Assembly (NCBI GenBank): GCA_030592465.1
Contig: JAUVJB010000008.1
Coordinates: 1-24,557 of the forward strand
Source of the DNA: Bacteroidota bacterium
GTDB taxonomy: Bacteria > Bacteroidota > Bacteroidia > Bacteroidales > B39-G9
Length of the DNA: 24,557 nucleotides
Direction: 5' to 3'
Below, piece after piece: positions 1 to 5,969 of this stretch. The notes beneath the pieces are model-generated. The model did no database searches and was not told where the DNA came from. It saw only the letters and a list, made by a program, of their open reading frames with translations. Position numbers and translations under genes: made by a program. Numbering within the stretch: the first letter of the stretch is position 1; each line of letters opens with the position of its first letter.

Positions 1-117
1 AGACCCGGTCAACATTGTGTAAAGGGTGGCTCCTAGCGCGTAGACGTCGCTGTAGGGCCCCGTGCGCCCCCCGCCATACTGCTCTATGGGGCTGAAACCC
101 GGCGTGACACGGGTGGC
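1..117 (-). pseudogene. Fragment of a Ser/Thr protein kinase, GC-rich and broken
   Basis: Read on the minus strand, all 39 codons are open and match kinase subdomains VIII-IX: the activation/P+1 loop (TPGFSPIEQY, equivalent to the APE motif) followed by SDVYALGATLYTMLTG, the conserved Asp and hydrophobic helix F. The reading frame meets an in-frame TAA at 118-120, exactly where base composition drops. It runs off the window at base 1. About 76 of 117 bases and 30 of 39 third codon positions are G or C, unlike every other gene here. The ATP-binding lobe and catalytic loop are absent. The family assignment is clear from the motifs. The source is inferred: the phrase style recalls Hanks-type kinases of Chloroflexota or Armatimonadota. 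It is either a misassembled contig end or a transferred, truncated gene. Confidence 0.75.
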
Positions 118-145
118 TTACTCCTCGCAATGACATAATTTTTCG

Positions 146-163
146 ACTTTTCGGAATAGACTC
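146..163 (+). repeat. Partial copy of an ACTTTTCGGA...GACTC dispersed repeat
   Basis: ACTTTTCGGAATAGACTC matches the right arm of the inverted-repeat element at 21828-21845 (ACTTTTCGGAGCGGACTC) at 15 of 18 positions, in the same orientation. It lies just downstream of the 178-516 gene, between that gene and the GC-rich contig end. Confidence 0.4.
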
Positions 164-177
164 TTTTGATTAAATAT

Positions 178-516
178 TTAAAATTCTTTTAATTTATTAT
201 TTTTGTATGCATCAAATGCTTCTTTAACAGTCATTTGACCGGCACCAACCAAAATTTTCATTCCGGCTCTTTCTAATGCTGTTGCAGCATTTCCACCGGG
301 GCCATTTCCTGTAATTAAAACATCAGGTTTCATCTCAAATAATTGTTGTGCAGTTTTAGGTCCTGCTCCATGAGCTTCGTTTTCAACAGCTCTGTTATCA
401 AAATTAACTAACTCGTCTTTTTCTTCATCATACATTAAAAGAAATTCTGTTCTTCCAAAACGTGGGTCCATCATTGAATTCCATTCTATACCTTTTGTTG
501 TAAATGCAATTTTCAT
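178..516 (-). CDS. NifX/ORP-like dinitrogenase iron-molybdenum cofactor family protein
   Basis: This 112-aa protein is a single NifB/NifX-type domain (the PF02579 fold). That fold is known to bind metal clusters: FeMo-co precursors in NifX/NafY, and a Mo-Cu sulfide cluster in the orange protein (ORP) of Desulfovibrio. Visible landmarks are the N-terminal strand MKIAFTT, the DPRFGRTEFLLMYD loop typical of the family, AHGAGPKTAQQL, and the conserved DVLITGNGPGGNAATAL turn. It is the last gene of the minus-strand cluster, about 300 bp beyond the first ferredoxin-MinD gene, so it may be co-transcribed or have its own promoter. No nitrogenase structural genes are present, so a role in nitrogen fixation is not supported. 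An ORP-like scaffold served by the neighbouring ATPases is the more likely reading. Confidence 0.85.
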   Translation of the reverse strand: MKIAFTTKGIEWNSMMDPRFGRTEFLLMYDEEKDELVNFDNRAVENEAHGAGPKTAQQLFEMKPDVLITGNGPGGNAATALERAGMKILVGAGQMTVKEAFDAYKNNKLKEF

Positions 517-818
517 GTTTTTGTTTTTTATATTATATTGATATTTAGTTATTTATATTACTTTTAGTCATTAATAGTCATTTGGCTTCGCCGTCATTGA
601 TTGTCATTAAATTGTCATTAATTGGGAAAACCGCTAAGCGGATTCTTTTTGTCAGCTGTTTTGTTAAAATTAATTCAGAATAAATTATAATATATCTGCG
701 TTTAAATAACAATCTGCTAAGCGGTTGTGTCGTCAATAAAACATTTTAGATTTTAGACATGGTCATTGATTGTCATTAAGTCATTACTTTTTACTTTCTA
801 ATTTCCAATTTCTAATAT
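517..818. repeat. Gene-free gap with GTCATT repeats and two CCGCTAAGCGG-type hairpins
   Basis: This 302-bp gap holds five GTCATT units between 567 and 619 and three more between 762 and 785, mostly in the phrase GTCATT(A/G)ATTGTCATT. The first group is interrupted by GGCTTCGCCGT (584-594), which recurs at 4245-4255. AACCGCTAAGCGGATT (629-644) is a self-complementary hairpin. AATCTGCTAAGCGGTT (711-726) is its imperfect inverted partner. No open reading frame of any substance and no clear promoter were found. Confidence 0.6.
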
Positions 819-1694
819 CTAATCAATAATTTGTTTAATTTTTTCCCAACTTTCTGTAATAATATCCTTTAAATTACTTTCTCCATACTCAACAATTGTT
901 TGTCCAACAGTCATTGCCTTTGTAAAAGTTTCATCATAGGGCACACCGGCAATATAAACAATATTTTCTTTTTTAAGAAATTCTTTAATCTCTATAAATA
1001 CCTGCGTATTAAGGTCTGATTTGTTAATGATACAACCGGCTTCAATTTTAAATTTTTTCACTAATTTATAAACACGTTTTAAATCGTGCAAACCCGATAC
1101 TGTCGGCTCAGTAACGAGAACCACAAAATCAGCACCTGAAAGTGAAGAAACCACAGGGCATCCAACACCCGGCGACCCATCAATAATAATAAAATCTTTA
1201 TTGTTTTTTTCTGCAATTTGTTTTGCTTCGTTTTTCACTTTAGCAACAAGTTTTCCCGAGTTGTCGGCTCCAATGCCAAGTCTGGCATGTACCATAGTAT
1301 TTCCAACTTTTGTGTTAGAAATATGCAATTGCCCGACATTCTGTTCTTCCATTGTAATTGCATTTGTTGGACAAACTCTTGCACAATAACCACATCCTTC
1401 ACAATTCAACGAGTTAATAATATATTGTTGATTTATAATAGAAACAGCATTAAAACGGCAAACATCTTTACATTTACCACATTTAATACAATCATTTTGA
1501 TTAATTTCAGCAATTTCACCGCTATAAAAATCTTCCGATTTCGCAAAATCAGGTTGCAAAAGAAGGTGCATGTCAGCAGCATCAACATCACAATCGGCAA
1601 CAACAACATCTTTACCTCCGAGATATGCAAACGATGCAGTGATAGATGTTTTTCCTGTGCCTCCTTTGCCTGAAATAACTACAATCTCTTTCAT
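819..1694 (-). CDS. MinD-superfamily P-loop ATPase with inserted 2x[4Fe-4S] ferredoxin domain (first copy)
   Basis: This 291-aa cytosolic protein has a deviant Walker A motif (SGKGGTGKT, residues 8-16), as in MinD/Mrp/NifH-type ATPases. A bacterial ferredoxin domain is inserted at residues ~65-112. Cys69, Cys72, Cys75, Cys79 and Cys98, Cys101, Cys104, Cys108 form two CxxCxxCxxxC motifs, so two [4Fe-4S] clusters are predicted. The switch II-like DGSPGVGCPV follows, then LVTEPT. Proteins of this architecture (ORP3/ORP4-like, often annotated as cobyrinic-acid synthase-like) are paired in ORP operons and are thought to couple ATP hydrolysis to cluster insertion or electron transfer. The cysteine spacing is identical to that of the neighbour at 1892-2758, so the two are paralogues and may form a heterodimer. 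The second half-motif ends CPT, while the first ends CRF. Confidence 0.93.
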   Translation of the reverse strand: MKEIVVISGKGGTGKTSITASFAYLGGKDVVVADCDVDAADMHLLLQPDFAKSEDFYSGEIAEINQNDCIKCGKCKDVCRFNAVSIINQQYIINSLNCEGCGYCARVCPTNAITMEEQNVGQLHISNTKVGNTMVHARLGIGADNSGKLVAKVKNEAKQIAEKNNKDFIIIDGSPGVGCPVVSSLSGADFVVLVTEPTVSGLHDLKRVYKLVKKFKIEAGCIINKSDLNTQVFIEIKEFLKKENIVYIAGVPYDETFTKAMTVGQTIVEYGESNLKDIITESWEKIKQIID

Positions 1695-1781
1695 TCAAAT
1701 ATATTTAATTAAAATTCATAATAATTAGACATTTACACTCTTTGAATTTATGTTCGTGGTTTTTGTTGCCTCACAAAATTA

Positions 1782-1891
1782 AATTTTAAAGGTGTTAGGC
1801 GAACCTCCATGCACGAAATTTGCTTCAAATAATATATTAATGTCCCTTTGTGCTTTTACCTTTAAAATTAAAAATGATAAGCATGGAGGTT
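1782..1891 (-). promoter_or_regulatory. Interleaved inverted repeats between the two ATPase genes (possible pseudoknot leader)
   Basis: Two perfect inverted repeats overlap in A-B-A'-B' order. AATTTTAAAGGT (1782-1793) pairs with ACCTTTAAAATT (1858-1869). AACCTCCATGC (1802-1812) pairs with GCATGGAGGTT (1881-1891). In the minus-strand transcript this is the topology of an H-type pseudoknot, beginning one base after the stop codon of the upstream ATPase gene and ending ~87 nt before the start of the downstream one. It may be a cis-regulatory or mRNA-processing element. No known riboswitch is recognised, and the first pair is AT-rich. Confidence 0.4.
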
Positions 1892-2758
1892 TCATACTCC
1901 TTTAGCTTCTTTTAGTTTTAATATATAATCGCAAATATTTTTTAATTGTTGTTTTACTTCAGGAACTTTAGGATAAATTAATTCTCCTCTTGAATACAAT
2001 TCAGCAATAAAACGGTCATTTGGAATTTTAGCCAATACAGGTATTTCATTATCTTTGCAATATGTTACAACATCATCATTACCAATACCATAGCGATTAA
2101 CAACCACGCCGAATTCTTTTCCCAACTTTTTCATTGTTTCTATTGCTAACTTAACATCATGGAAGCCAAACGGAGTAGGTTCAGTTATTAAAATTACAAA
2201 ATCAGCATCTTTTGTTGCTTCTATAACCGGACATGATGTACCCGGAGGCGAATCGTATAATTCAATTGTATTGTCGATAATATGTTTTTCAACGTATTCA
2301 ATTGTTTGGGAAATTAACGGAACAGCTTGCTCACGACCAACATCCAGCCTACTCTCAACAAATGAAATTTTACCTAATTGAAAATGACTCAACTCTCCCA
2401 TTTTCTCAGGAATCATTGGTAATGCAGAAGTTGGACATAATTCAGAACATGCATAACAACTATGACATAACTCAGGGAAAACCATGATTTGTGTATCTAA
2501 TTTTATGATAGCATTAAAATTACATGCTTCTTGACACAATCCGCATAAAGTACATTTATCTTGCTCCCATTTAGGAACCATTTTAAATTTATCTTCTTTA
2601 TGAATAAGTTCACCTTTAATAAACAATCCTGAATTTGGTTCTTCAACATCAAGATCACATAAAACAACATTTTTATTTTCTGAAATATAAGCGGCAAGGT
2701 TTGTTGAAAGTGTTGTTTTTCCTGTACCGCCTTTACCGCTTGCAATTGCTATTTTCAC
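1892..2758 (-). CDS. MinD-superfamily P-loop ATPase with inserted 2x[4Fe-4S] ferredoxin domain (second copy)
   Basis: This 288-aa protein is a paralogue of the 819-1694 product. The deviant Walker A is ASGKGGTGKTT (residues 6-16). Eight ferredoxin cysteines sit at 69/72/75/79 and 98/101/104/108, exactly as in the sister protein. The switch region reads DSPPGTSCPV, followed by LITEPTPFGFHD, the usual phrase for this family. Its start lies 27 bp after the stop of the NifX/ORP-like gene at 2786-3118, and the zinc-ribbon gene is close upstream. The three therefore very probably share a transcript, with the order ZnR - NifX - ATPase - (structured gap) - ATPase. Likely role, by analogy with ORP and Mrp/NBP35 systems: ATP-dependent assembly or redox maturation of a metal-sulfur cluster on the NifX-like partner. 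Confidence 0.93.
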   Translation of the reverse strand: MKIAIASGKGGTGKTTLSTNLAAYISENKNVVLCDLDVEEPNSGLFIKGELIHKEDKFKMVPKWEQDKCTLCGLCQEACNFNAIIKLDTQIMVFPELCHSCYACSELCPTSALPMIPEKMGELSHFQLGKISFVESRLDVGREQAVPLISQTIEYVEKHIIDNTIELYDSPPGTSCPVIEATKDADFVILITEPTPFGFHDVKLAIETMKKLGKEFGVVVNRYGIGNDDVVTYCKDNEIPVLAKIPNDRFIAELYSRGELIYPKVPEVKQQLKNICDYILKLKEAKGV

Positions 2759-2785
2759 GTATTTATATTTTTTTAATTACTAATT

Positions 2786-3118
2786 TTAATGGTCGCATAA
2801 ATTCATTCCTTCAGTTAACCGATTGTTTAAATAATTTTCAACCAATTTCACAGGCAAATCAGAACTCACACCCATATAAACTTTAATATTATTTTTATTA
2901 AAAGCATCTATTGCTTTCTGCCCCATTCCCTCTGAAATTATTACATCGACACCAAATTGTGCAAGAAATTGAGGATAAATTCCCTCTTGATGTTCCGGCG
3001 GAACAACATATTTTTTAGAAATAATTTTATCCTTATTAGTCTCAATAATTGCAAACTTCTCACATTGTCCGAAATGTTCAGATAATTTTCCGTTAATTAT
3101 TGGTACTGCGAATTTCAT
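2786..3118 (-). CDS. NifX/ORP-like protein ending in LCDH
   Basis: This 110-aa single-domain member of the NifB/NifX superfamily has the N-terminal MKFAVPI strand, the SEHFGQCEKF loop (with a Cys that could bind metal), the GVDVIISEGMGQKAI turn and a C-terminal NLCDH tail. The same xCDH ending recurs in NifX-like proteins of delta-proteobacteria and clostridia, and its Cys and His could be cluster ligands. It is clearly divergent from the other NifX-like protein in the window (178-516), so the two probably have different jobs, for example carrier and acceptor. It lies 34 bp downstream of the zinc-ribbon gene and 27 bp upstream of an ATPase gene, consistent with an operon. Confidence 0.87.
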   Translation of the reverse strand: MKFAVPIINGKLSEHFGQCEKFAIIETNKDKIISKKYVVPPEHQEGIYPQFLAQFGVDVIISEGMGQKAIDAFNKNNIKVYMGVSSDLPVKLVENYLNNRLTEGMNLCDH

Positions 3119-3152
3119 TTTATGTTTTAATTATTAAGTCATCTTACTGACA

Positions 3153-3377
3153 CTACTTATTATTTAGTAATTCTTCTCTTATCATAACATGTCCACATTT
3201 TGGACATTTTACAGAAGTGCATTTTACACCCTGTTGATGAGGTATTTTTTCACCACAGTTAGCACAAACACAAAAACCGCCTGTACCAAAAGCTCCGCCA
3301 TTGTTGCGACCACGACCGCCTCCGCTGCCAAGTCCTCTCCCGCTTCCGGGATTACCTGAATTTCTTGAATTTCTCAT
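3153..3377 (-). CDS. Small zinc-ribbon protein with Gly/Arg-rich N-terminus
   Basis: This 74-aa protein has residues 1-34 made almost only of Gly, Arg, Asn and Ser, followed by a compact Cys cluster: Cys36, Cys38, Cys41, then Cys53, Cys58, Cys61 (CxCxxC ... CxxxxCPKCG). The second half resembles a rubredoxin/zinc-ribbon knuckle and should bind Zn or Fe. Similar short proteins sit next to NifX/MinD clusters in anaerobes; I know no defined function. It is the first gene of the probable ZnR-NifX-ATPase transcript. The Gly/Arg-rich stretch is shared in style with the DUF5320 and DUF134 proteins of the same cluster. Confidence 0.75.
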   Translation of the reverse strand: MRNSRNSGNPGSGRGLGSGGGRGRNNGGAFGTGGFCVCANCGEKIPHQQGVKCTSVKCPKCGHVMIREELLNNK

Positions 3378-3745
3378 TTTATATTAATTTTTTTTAAATT
3401 TACTAATAAAAATTCAACCATTTACACATTGATTTAAATTATTATACTAAAATTTAATATGTTGTTAAATTGTTATATTGTTAAGATATAGGGCAATTGT
3501 TATTGCAATTAAGCCCAATTAGTGAGACATAATTTTTAAAAAAAATATCCATCTAATTAAGTATAGCAAACTATACAAAATTTTTGCATATGAATTTTAA
3601 ATATCTTTCCACATGAAACTCTTTTTGTATTTCACGATGGACTTTCCCAACAAACAATTTAACAATATAACAATTCAACCATTTTAAAATAAATCTCAAT
3701 AGTTTCCTAATGCTAAAATGCTAACTGTATAGAGCTTAACAATCT
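3378..3745. other. Gene-free AT-rich spacer with paired TTAAATTG repeats
   Basis: This 368-bp spacer lies upstream of the zinc-ribbon gene. It contains a plus-oriented TTGTTAAATTGTTATATTG run (3464-3482) and inverted counterparts between about 3651 and 3685. Between them is a hairpin with GGGC/GCCC and AATTG/CAATT stems (3491-3516). I see no TAnnTTTG promoter with a good partner box on the minus strand, and no gene. Confidence 0.5.
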
Positions 3746-4075
3746 CTAACTTTCTTTATCTTTATTTCCTATTTCAGAAAGCCTTTTTTCTAAAAGAGAC
3801 AATTGGTCTTTAATAGAATTAATCTCATTTTCCAGCATTGTCTTTTCAGACACACTTGGAACATTTTCATCATAGAAATTTCTATAACCGTATCCAAAGC
3901 CTCCTCTATTTCCAAAGCCACGCCCATAGCCGAGACCTCGTCTATTTCCAAAACCCCGTCCAAAATTACCAAATCCGGTAGTGTATCCGGGTTGGTTATT
4001 GCCTGCACAATAACCCATTTGTCTTCCTGTCATTGGACCATTACCATTAGGTCCTGTTCTATCACCTCTTGGCAT
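3746..4075 (-). CDS. DUF5320 family Gly-rich protein with C-terminal coiled coil
   Basis: This 109-aa protein starts MPRGDRTGPNGNGPMTGR, the hallmark N-terminus of DUF5320. A Gly/Arg/Phe/Asn-rich repeat region follows (residues ~22-68, with repeated GRGFGNRGG-like units), then an amphipathic coiled-coil helix (residues ~78-106, EKTMLENEINSIKDQLSLLE). Members of this family are recurrent neighbours of NifX/ORP-like and DUF134 genes in anaerobes. Their function is unknown; the shape suggests an oligomerising scaffold. The start codon is fixed by an unusually strong Shine-Dalgarno, AAGGAGG, 5 nt upstream. It is separated by ~300 bp gaps from both neighbours, so it may be transcribed on its own. 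Confidence 0.85.
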   Translation of the reverse strand: MPRGDRTGPNGNGPMTGRQMGYCAGNNQPGYTTGFGNFGRGFGNRRGLGYGRGFGNRGGFGYGYRNFYDENVPSVSEKTMLENEINSIKDQLSLLEKRLSEIGNKDKES

Positions 4076-4080
4076 AACAA

Positions 4081-4087
4081 CCTCCTT
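4081..4087 (-). promoter_or_regulatory. Perfect Shine-Dalgarno for the DUF5320 gene
   Basis: On the minus strand AAGGAGG sits 5 nt before the ATG at 4075. Most genes in this window lack any Shine-Dalgarno, as usual for Bacteroidota, so this near-perfect site stands out. It may mean high expression or a foreign origin of the gene. Confidence 0.7.
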
Positions 4088-4244
4088 TTTTAATTATTGT
4101 TTATATAAAATTTATTATTTCTAAAATTTTCTTATACCGTTTTTGGACAAAATTTGTTTTTTTTACTATTTGTTATTTTATTTCACTTCATAAATTTCGT
4201 ATCATTATTCACTCCCTTATGCCGACCCACTACCTGCTCATGAG

Positions 4245-4321
4245 GGCTTCGCCGTTCGTTTCGCTGTCATTGTATGGTTTTAACAATGAATGACTATAAA
4301 TGACTAATGACAATTAATGAC
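4245..4321 (+). repeat. GGCTTCGCCGT copy and inverted AATGAC repeats
   Basis: GGCTTCGCCGT at 4245-4255 repeats 584-594. Four AATGAC units at 4289-4321 are the reverse complement of the GTCATT units found at 567-619 and 762-785. The repeats thus lie in opposite orientation on either side of the 819-4075 genes. The unit is short, so the pairing is suggestive only. Confidence 0.45.
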
Positions 4322-4370
4322 CTTTTAAATATAAATAAACTCAATTTATTACCCTGTAAAATATATAATT

Positions 4371-4844
4371 TTATCCCCTTCCTCCTCTATTTCGATGTCT
4401 TCCTCGATTTCTGTTAGCACAACAAATGCCATGACCAAATCCACCTGCCATGTTTATTAAATTTCTCGATTTACAGTCCGGACACTCAGTAAGAGACTCG
4501 CTCATATTTATTTGGAACATATGTCCACAATCTAAACATTTAATAATATTTCGCCTAAAATGAATGTTACCGCCTTCAATTGTCAAAATTTTACCTTGAA
4601 CTATGAAATCGGCAATTTTTTTTCGTGCTTTTTCAATAAGCCTTGTGAATGTAGGACGCGATATTTCCATTTCTCTAGCTGCCTCTAATTGCGATAAGCC
4701 AAGATAATCAGACAAGCGAAAGGCTTCATACTCGTCGAGAGTAAGCAAAACTTGAATTAAAGAATTACTGGGAATCCCAACGGGTTTAAACTCTGAAAAT
4801 AATGGAGGATTAAGTACAATTCTATCTTTTTCAGGTCTTGCCAT
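4371..4844 (-). CDS. DUF134/UPF0251 helix-turn-helix regulator with zinc-ribbon and Arg/Gly tail
   Basis: This 157-aa protein begins MARPEKDR, then the DUF134 core (VLLTLDEYEAFRLSDY, residues ~32-47). A sigma-region-4-like helix-turn-helix follows (GLSQLEAAREMEISRPTFTRLIEKARKKIA, about 49-78). Next comes a treble-clef/zinc ribbon with Cys103, Cys106, Cys121 and Cys124, and an Arg/Gly-rich tail. Proteins of this family are predicted DNA-binding regulators and are typically linked to NifX/ORP-type clusters; regulation of this cluster is the natural inference. Its own promoter carries a dyad between the two promoter boxes (4879-4892), suggesting autoregulation. It is transcribed away from mrp, across a 1.1-kb gene-free interval. 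Confidence 0.88.
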   Translation of the reverse strand: MARPEKDRIVLNPPLFSEFKPVGIPSNSLIQVLLTLDEYEAFRLSDYLGLSQLEAAREMEISRPTFTRLIEKARKKIADFIVQGKILTIEGGNIHFRRNIIKCLDCGHMFQINMSESLTECPDCKSRNLINMAGGFGHGICCANRNRGRHRNRGGRG

Positions 4845-4869
4845 ATATATTATTATTAATATTATGGTA

Positions 4870-4901
4870 CAAAGATAATGAACTTATGTTCAAAATCCAA
4901 A
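4870..4901 (-). promoter_or_regulatory. Promoter of the DUF134 gene with a dyad operator
   Basis: On the minus strand, TTTG (4901-4898), a 20-nt spacer and TATCTTTG (4877-4870) match the Bacteroidota consensus TTTG-N19/20-TAnnTTTG. Inside the spacer is TGAACTTATGTTCA (4879-4892), a 5-4-5 dyad placed where a bound repressor would block the polymerase. The gene starts 26 nt beyond the -7 box. The promoter match is seen directly; the operator role is inferred. Confidence 0.6.
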
Positions 4902-4933
4902 TTTTTTTTAATAAATTTTTTAGATTTTTCATC

Positions 4934-4951
4934 GTCCGCCAGCTGGCGGAC
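4934..4951. repeat. CCGCCAGCTGGCGG palindrome, copy 1
   Basis: A perfect 18-bp palindrome (GTCCGCCAGCTGGCGGAC). It is one of six good copies in the window that share the core CCGYCAGCTGRCGG. It lies just outside the inverted-repeat-bounded island. Confidence 0.8.
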
Positions 4952-5012
4952 ATAAAACGTCTAAAAGCAGGCTAAATTTTATTTTGAGGTGCTGAGGGAT
5001 TAAAAAATATTT

Positions 5013-5020
5013 TATATTTG
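5013..5020 (+). promoter_or_regulatory. Possible promoter box inside the gene-free island
   Basis: TATATTTG matches the TAnnTTTG -7 consensus of Bacteroidota, just inside the left inverted repeat. It is followed by ~800 bp without a gene. I see no convincing -33 TTTG box, so confidence is low. Confidence 0.3.
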
Positions 5021-5234
5021 TGCATTAACATAAAAATAATTTATAACGACCTAAAGGATAATTTATGATTTTGATTCAATAGTTATGGGTTAATAGCTTG
5101 AATTTCACAGTGATATGAGACATTTTTAAGAAAACTACAAAAAATATTTATTTTAGATGTAAAAAACAAGTAACTAACTAATAATCAGTATGAATATTTT
5201 TTAAATTTTTGATTTTTCTTAATTTGCAATGCTC

Positions 5235-5256
5235 TTATCCGTCAGCTGACGGATAA
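5235..5256. repeat. CCGTCAGCTGACGG palindrome, copy 2
   Basis: A 22-bp perfect palindrome: the core CCGTCAGCTGACGG extended by TTAT/ATAA. Compared with copy 1, C-G pairs are replaced by T-A on both arms, so the symmetry is kept. Confidence 0.8.
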
Positions 5257-5285
5257 AAAAACGAGTATTAAAAAACACTTAACCA

Positions 5286-5303
5286 ATCCGCCAGCTGGCG
5301 GAT
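5286..5303. repeat. CCGCCAGCTGGCGG palindrome, copy 3
   Basis: An 18-bp perfect palindrome, core CCGCCAGCTGGCGG flanked by AT/AT, 30 bp from copy 2. Confidence 0.8.
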
Positions 5304-5533
5304 AGTTTTAAAAATTGAAATATTTTAGTTGCATGCTTTATATATCAAAGGATTTTACTACTTTAGAGTAATAAAAAAAATGTGAATTTTTCTTGCGTTT
5401 TTAAAAAGTAAAAAAATAATTGGTAAAAAAGGCATCTTTCATTTTGCAGTTTACGTTTTTTTGAAACTCTGAAAGAGTTTAATTTTAATAACCACAGGTG
5501 TAACCTGTGGTATTTAACTAATCATATTAATAT

Positions 5534-5555
5534 CAATCCGTCGGCTGACGGATTG
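5534..5555. repeat. CCGTCGGCTGACGG hairpin, copy 4
   Basis: The arms CAATCCGTC / GACGGATTG are fully complementary around a central GGCT. This is the only good copy whose CAGCTG centre is broken. Confidence 0.75.
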
Positions 5556-5587
5556 AATAGAAAAATAATTATTATGATAGTTTTATT

Positions 5588-5609
5588 CAACCCGTCAGCT
5601 GACGGGTTG
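5588..5609. repeat. CCGTCAGCTGACGG palindrome, copy 5
   Basis: A 22-bp perfect palindrome with outer arms CAAC/GTTG. The outer bases differ from copies 2 and 4, but pairing is intact. Confidence 0.8.
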
Positions 5610-5914
5610 TAACATGACTTATTATTTCTTTAACTCCGCATTGCATACGGAGTTATTTAACGGGGTGAATATTTTTCCCCTTCGGGGAAATTCAATAATC
5701 AAAAAAAGTGTAAACCCTGTGAGATAATTCGTTAATTGACAGATAAGTATTTCAAATTAAATATCTAACAGGGTAAACTACTTTTATACGGTTTTGAAAA
5801 ATGCCGTAAAAAATTTATTTGAGATATACAATTAACTGAATTTTGAATCGCCCTCAGCACCTCAAAACAAAATTTTATTCCACACGGTAAATATGAAAGA
5901 TGCCAAAATTTTTA

Positions 5915-5922
5915 TACTTTTG
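5915..5922 (+). promoter_or_regulatory. mrp: Possible -7 box for mrp
   Basis: TACTTTTG fits TAnnTTTG and lies 47 bp upstream of the mrp start, just outside the right inverted repeat of the island. No clear -33 TTTG box is visible at the usual distance. Confidence 0.4.
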
Positions 5923-5969
5923 CACTTTATTTATAATTATTTTAAATAAGCAAATAAAACCAAATAATT

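Larger units (their letters stand above)
4974..5875. repeat. Gene-free island (about 900 bp) bounded by a 25-bp inverted repeat and full of hairpins
   Basis: The left end 4974-4998 and right end 5851-5875 are inverted copies, 24 of 25 bases matching (shared core GAGGTGCTGAGGG). No reading frame of note lies between them. Inside are four CAGCTG/GGCTG-centred palindromes (5235-5256, 5286-5303, 5534-5555, 5588-5609) and four further perfect hairpins: 5464-5480, 5491-5511 (9-bp stem), 5631-5655 and 5674-5690 (CCCC-TTC-GGGG). A TATATTTG box at 5013-5020 could start a plus-strand transcript through the island. The form is that of a non-autonomous mobile element, a nest of small palindromic elements, or a structured RNA. 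No clear target-site duplication is visible. Confidence 0.6.

Noticed and set aside
1218..1673. A 151-codon plus-strand frame opposite the first ferredoxin-ATPase gene
   Set aside because: It is antisense to a gene with intact Walker A and eight ferredoxin cysteines. Its translation has no recognisable domain and is typical of an antisense shadow.
178..3118. Reading the NifX-like genes as part of a nitrogen-fixation system
   Set aside because: No nifHDK, nifB radical-SAM domain, nifE or nifN is present. The ATPases are MinD/ORP-type with ferredoxin inserts, not NifH. The family is broader than nitrogenase.
5030..5850. A known housekeeping RNA (tmRNA, RNase P RNA, SRP RNA, 6S) in the gene-free island
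   Set aside because: I looked for the conserved cores (for example GAGGAAAGTCCGGGC of RNase P and the tmRNA tRNA-like ends) and found none. The island remains unassigned.
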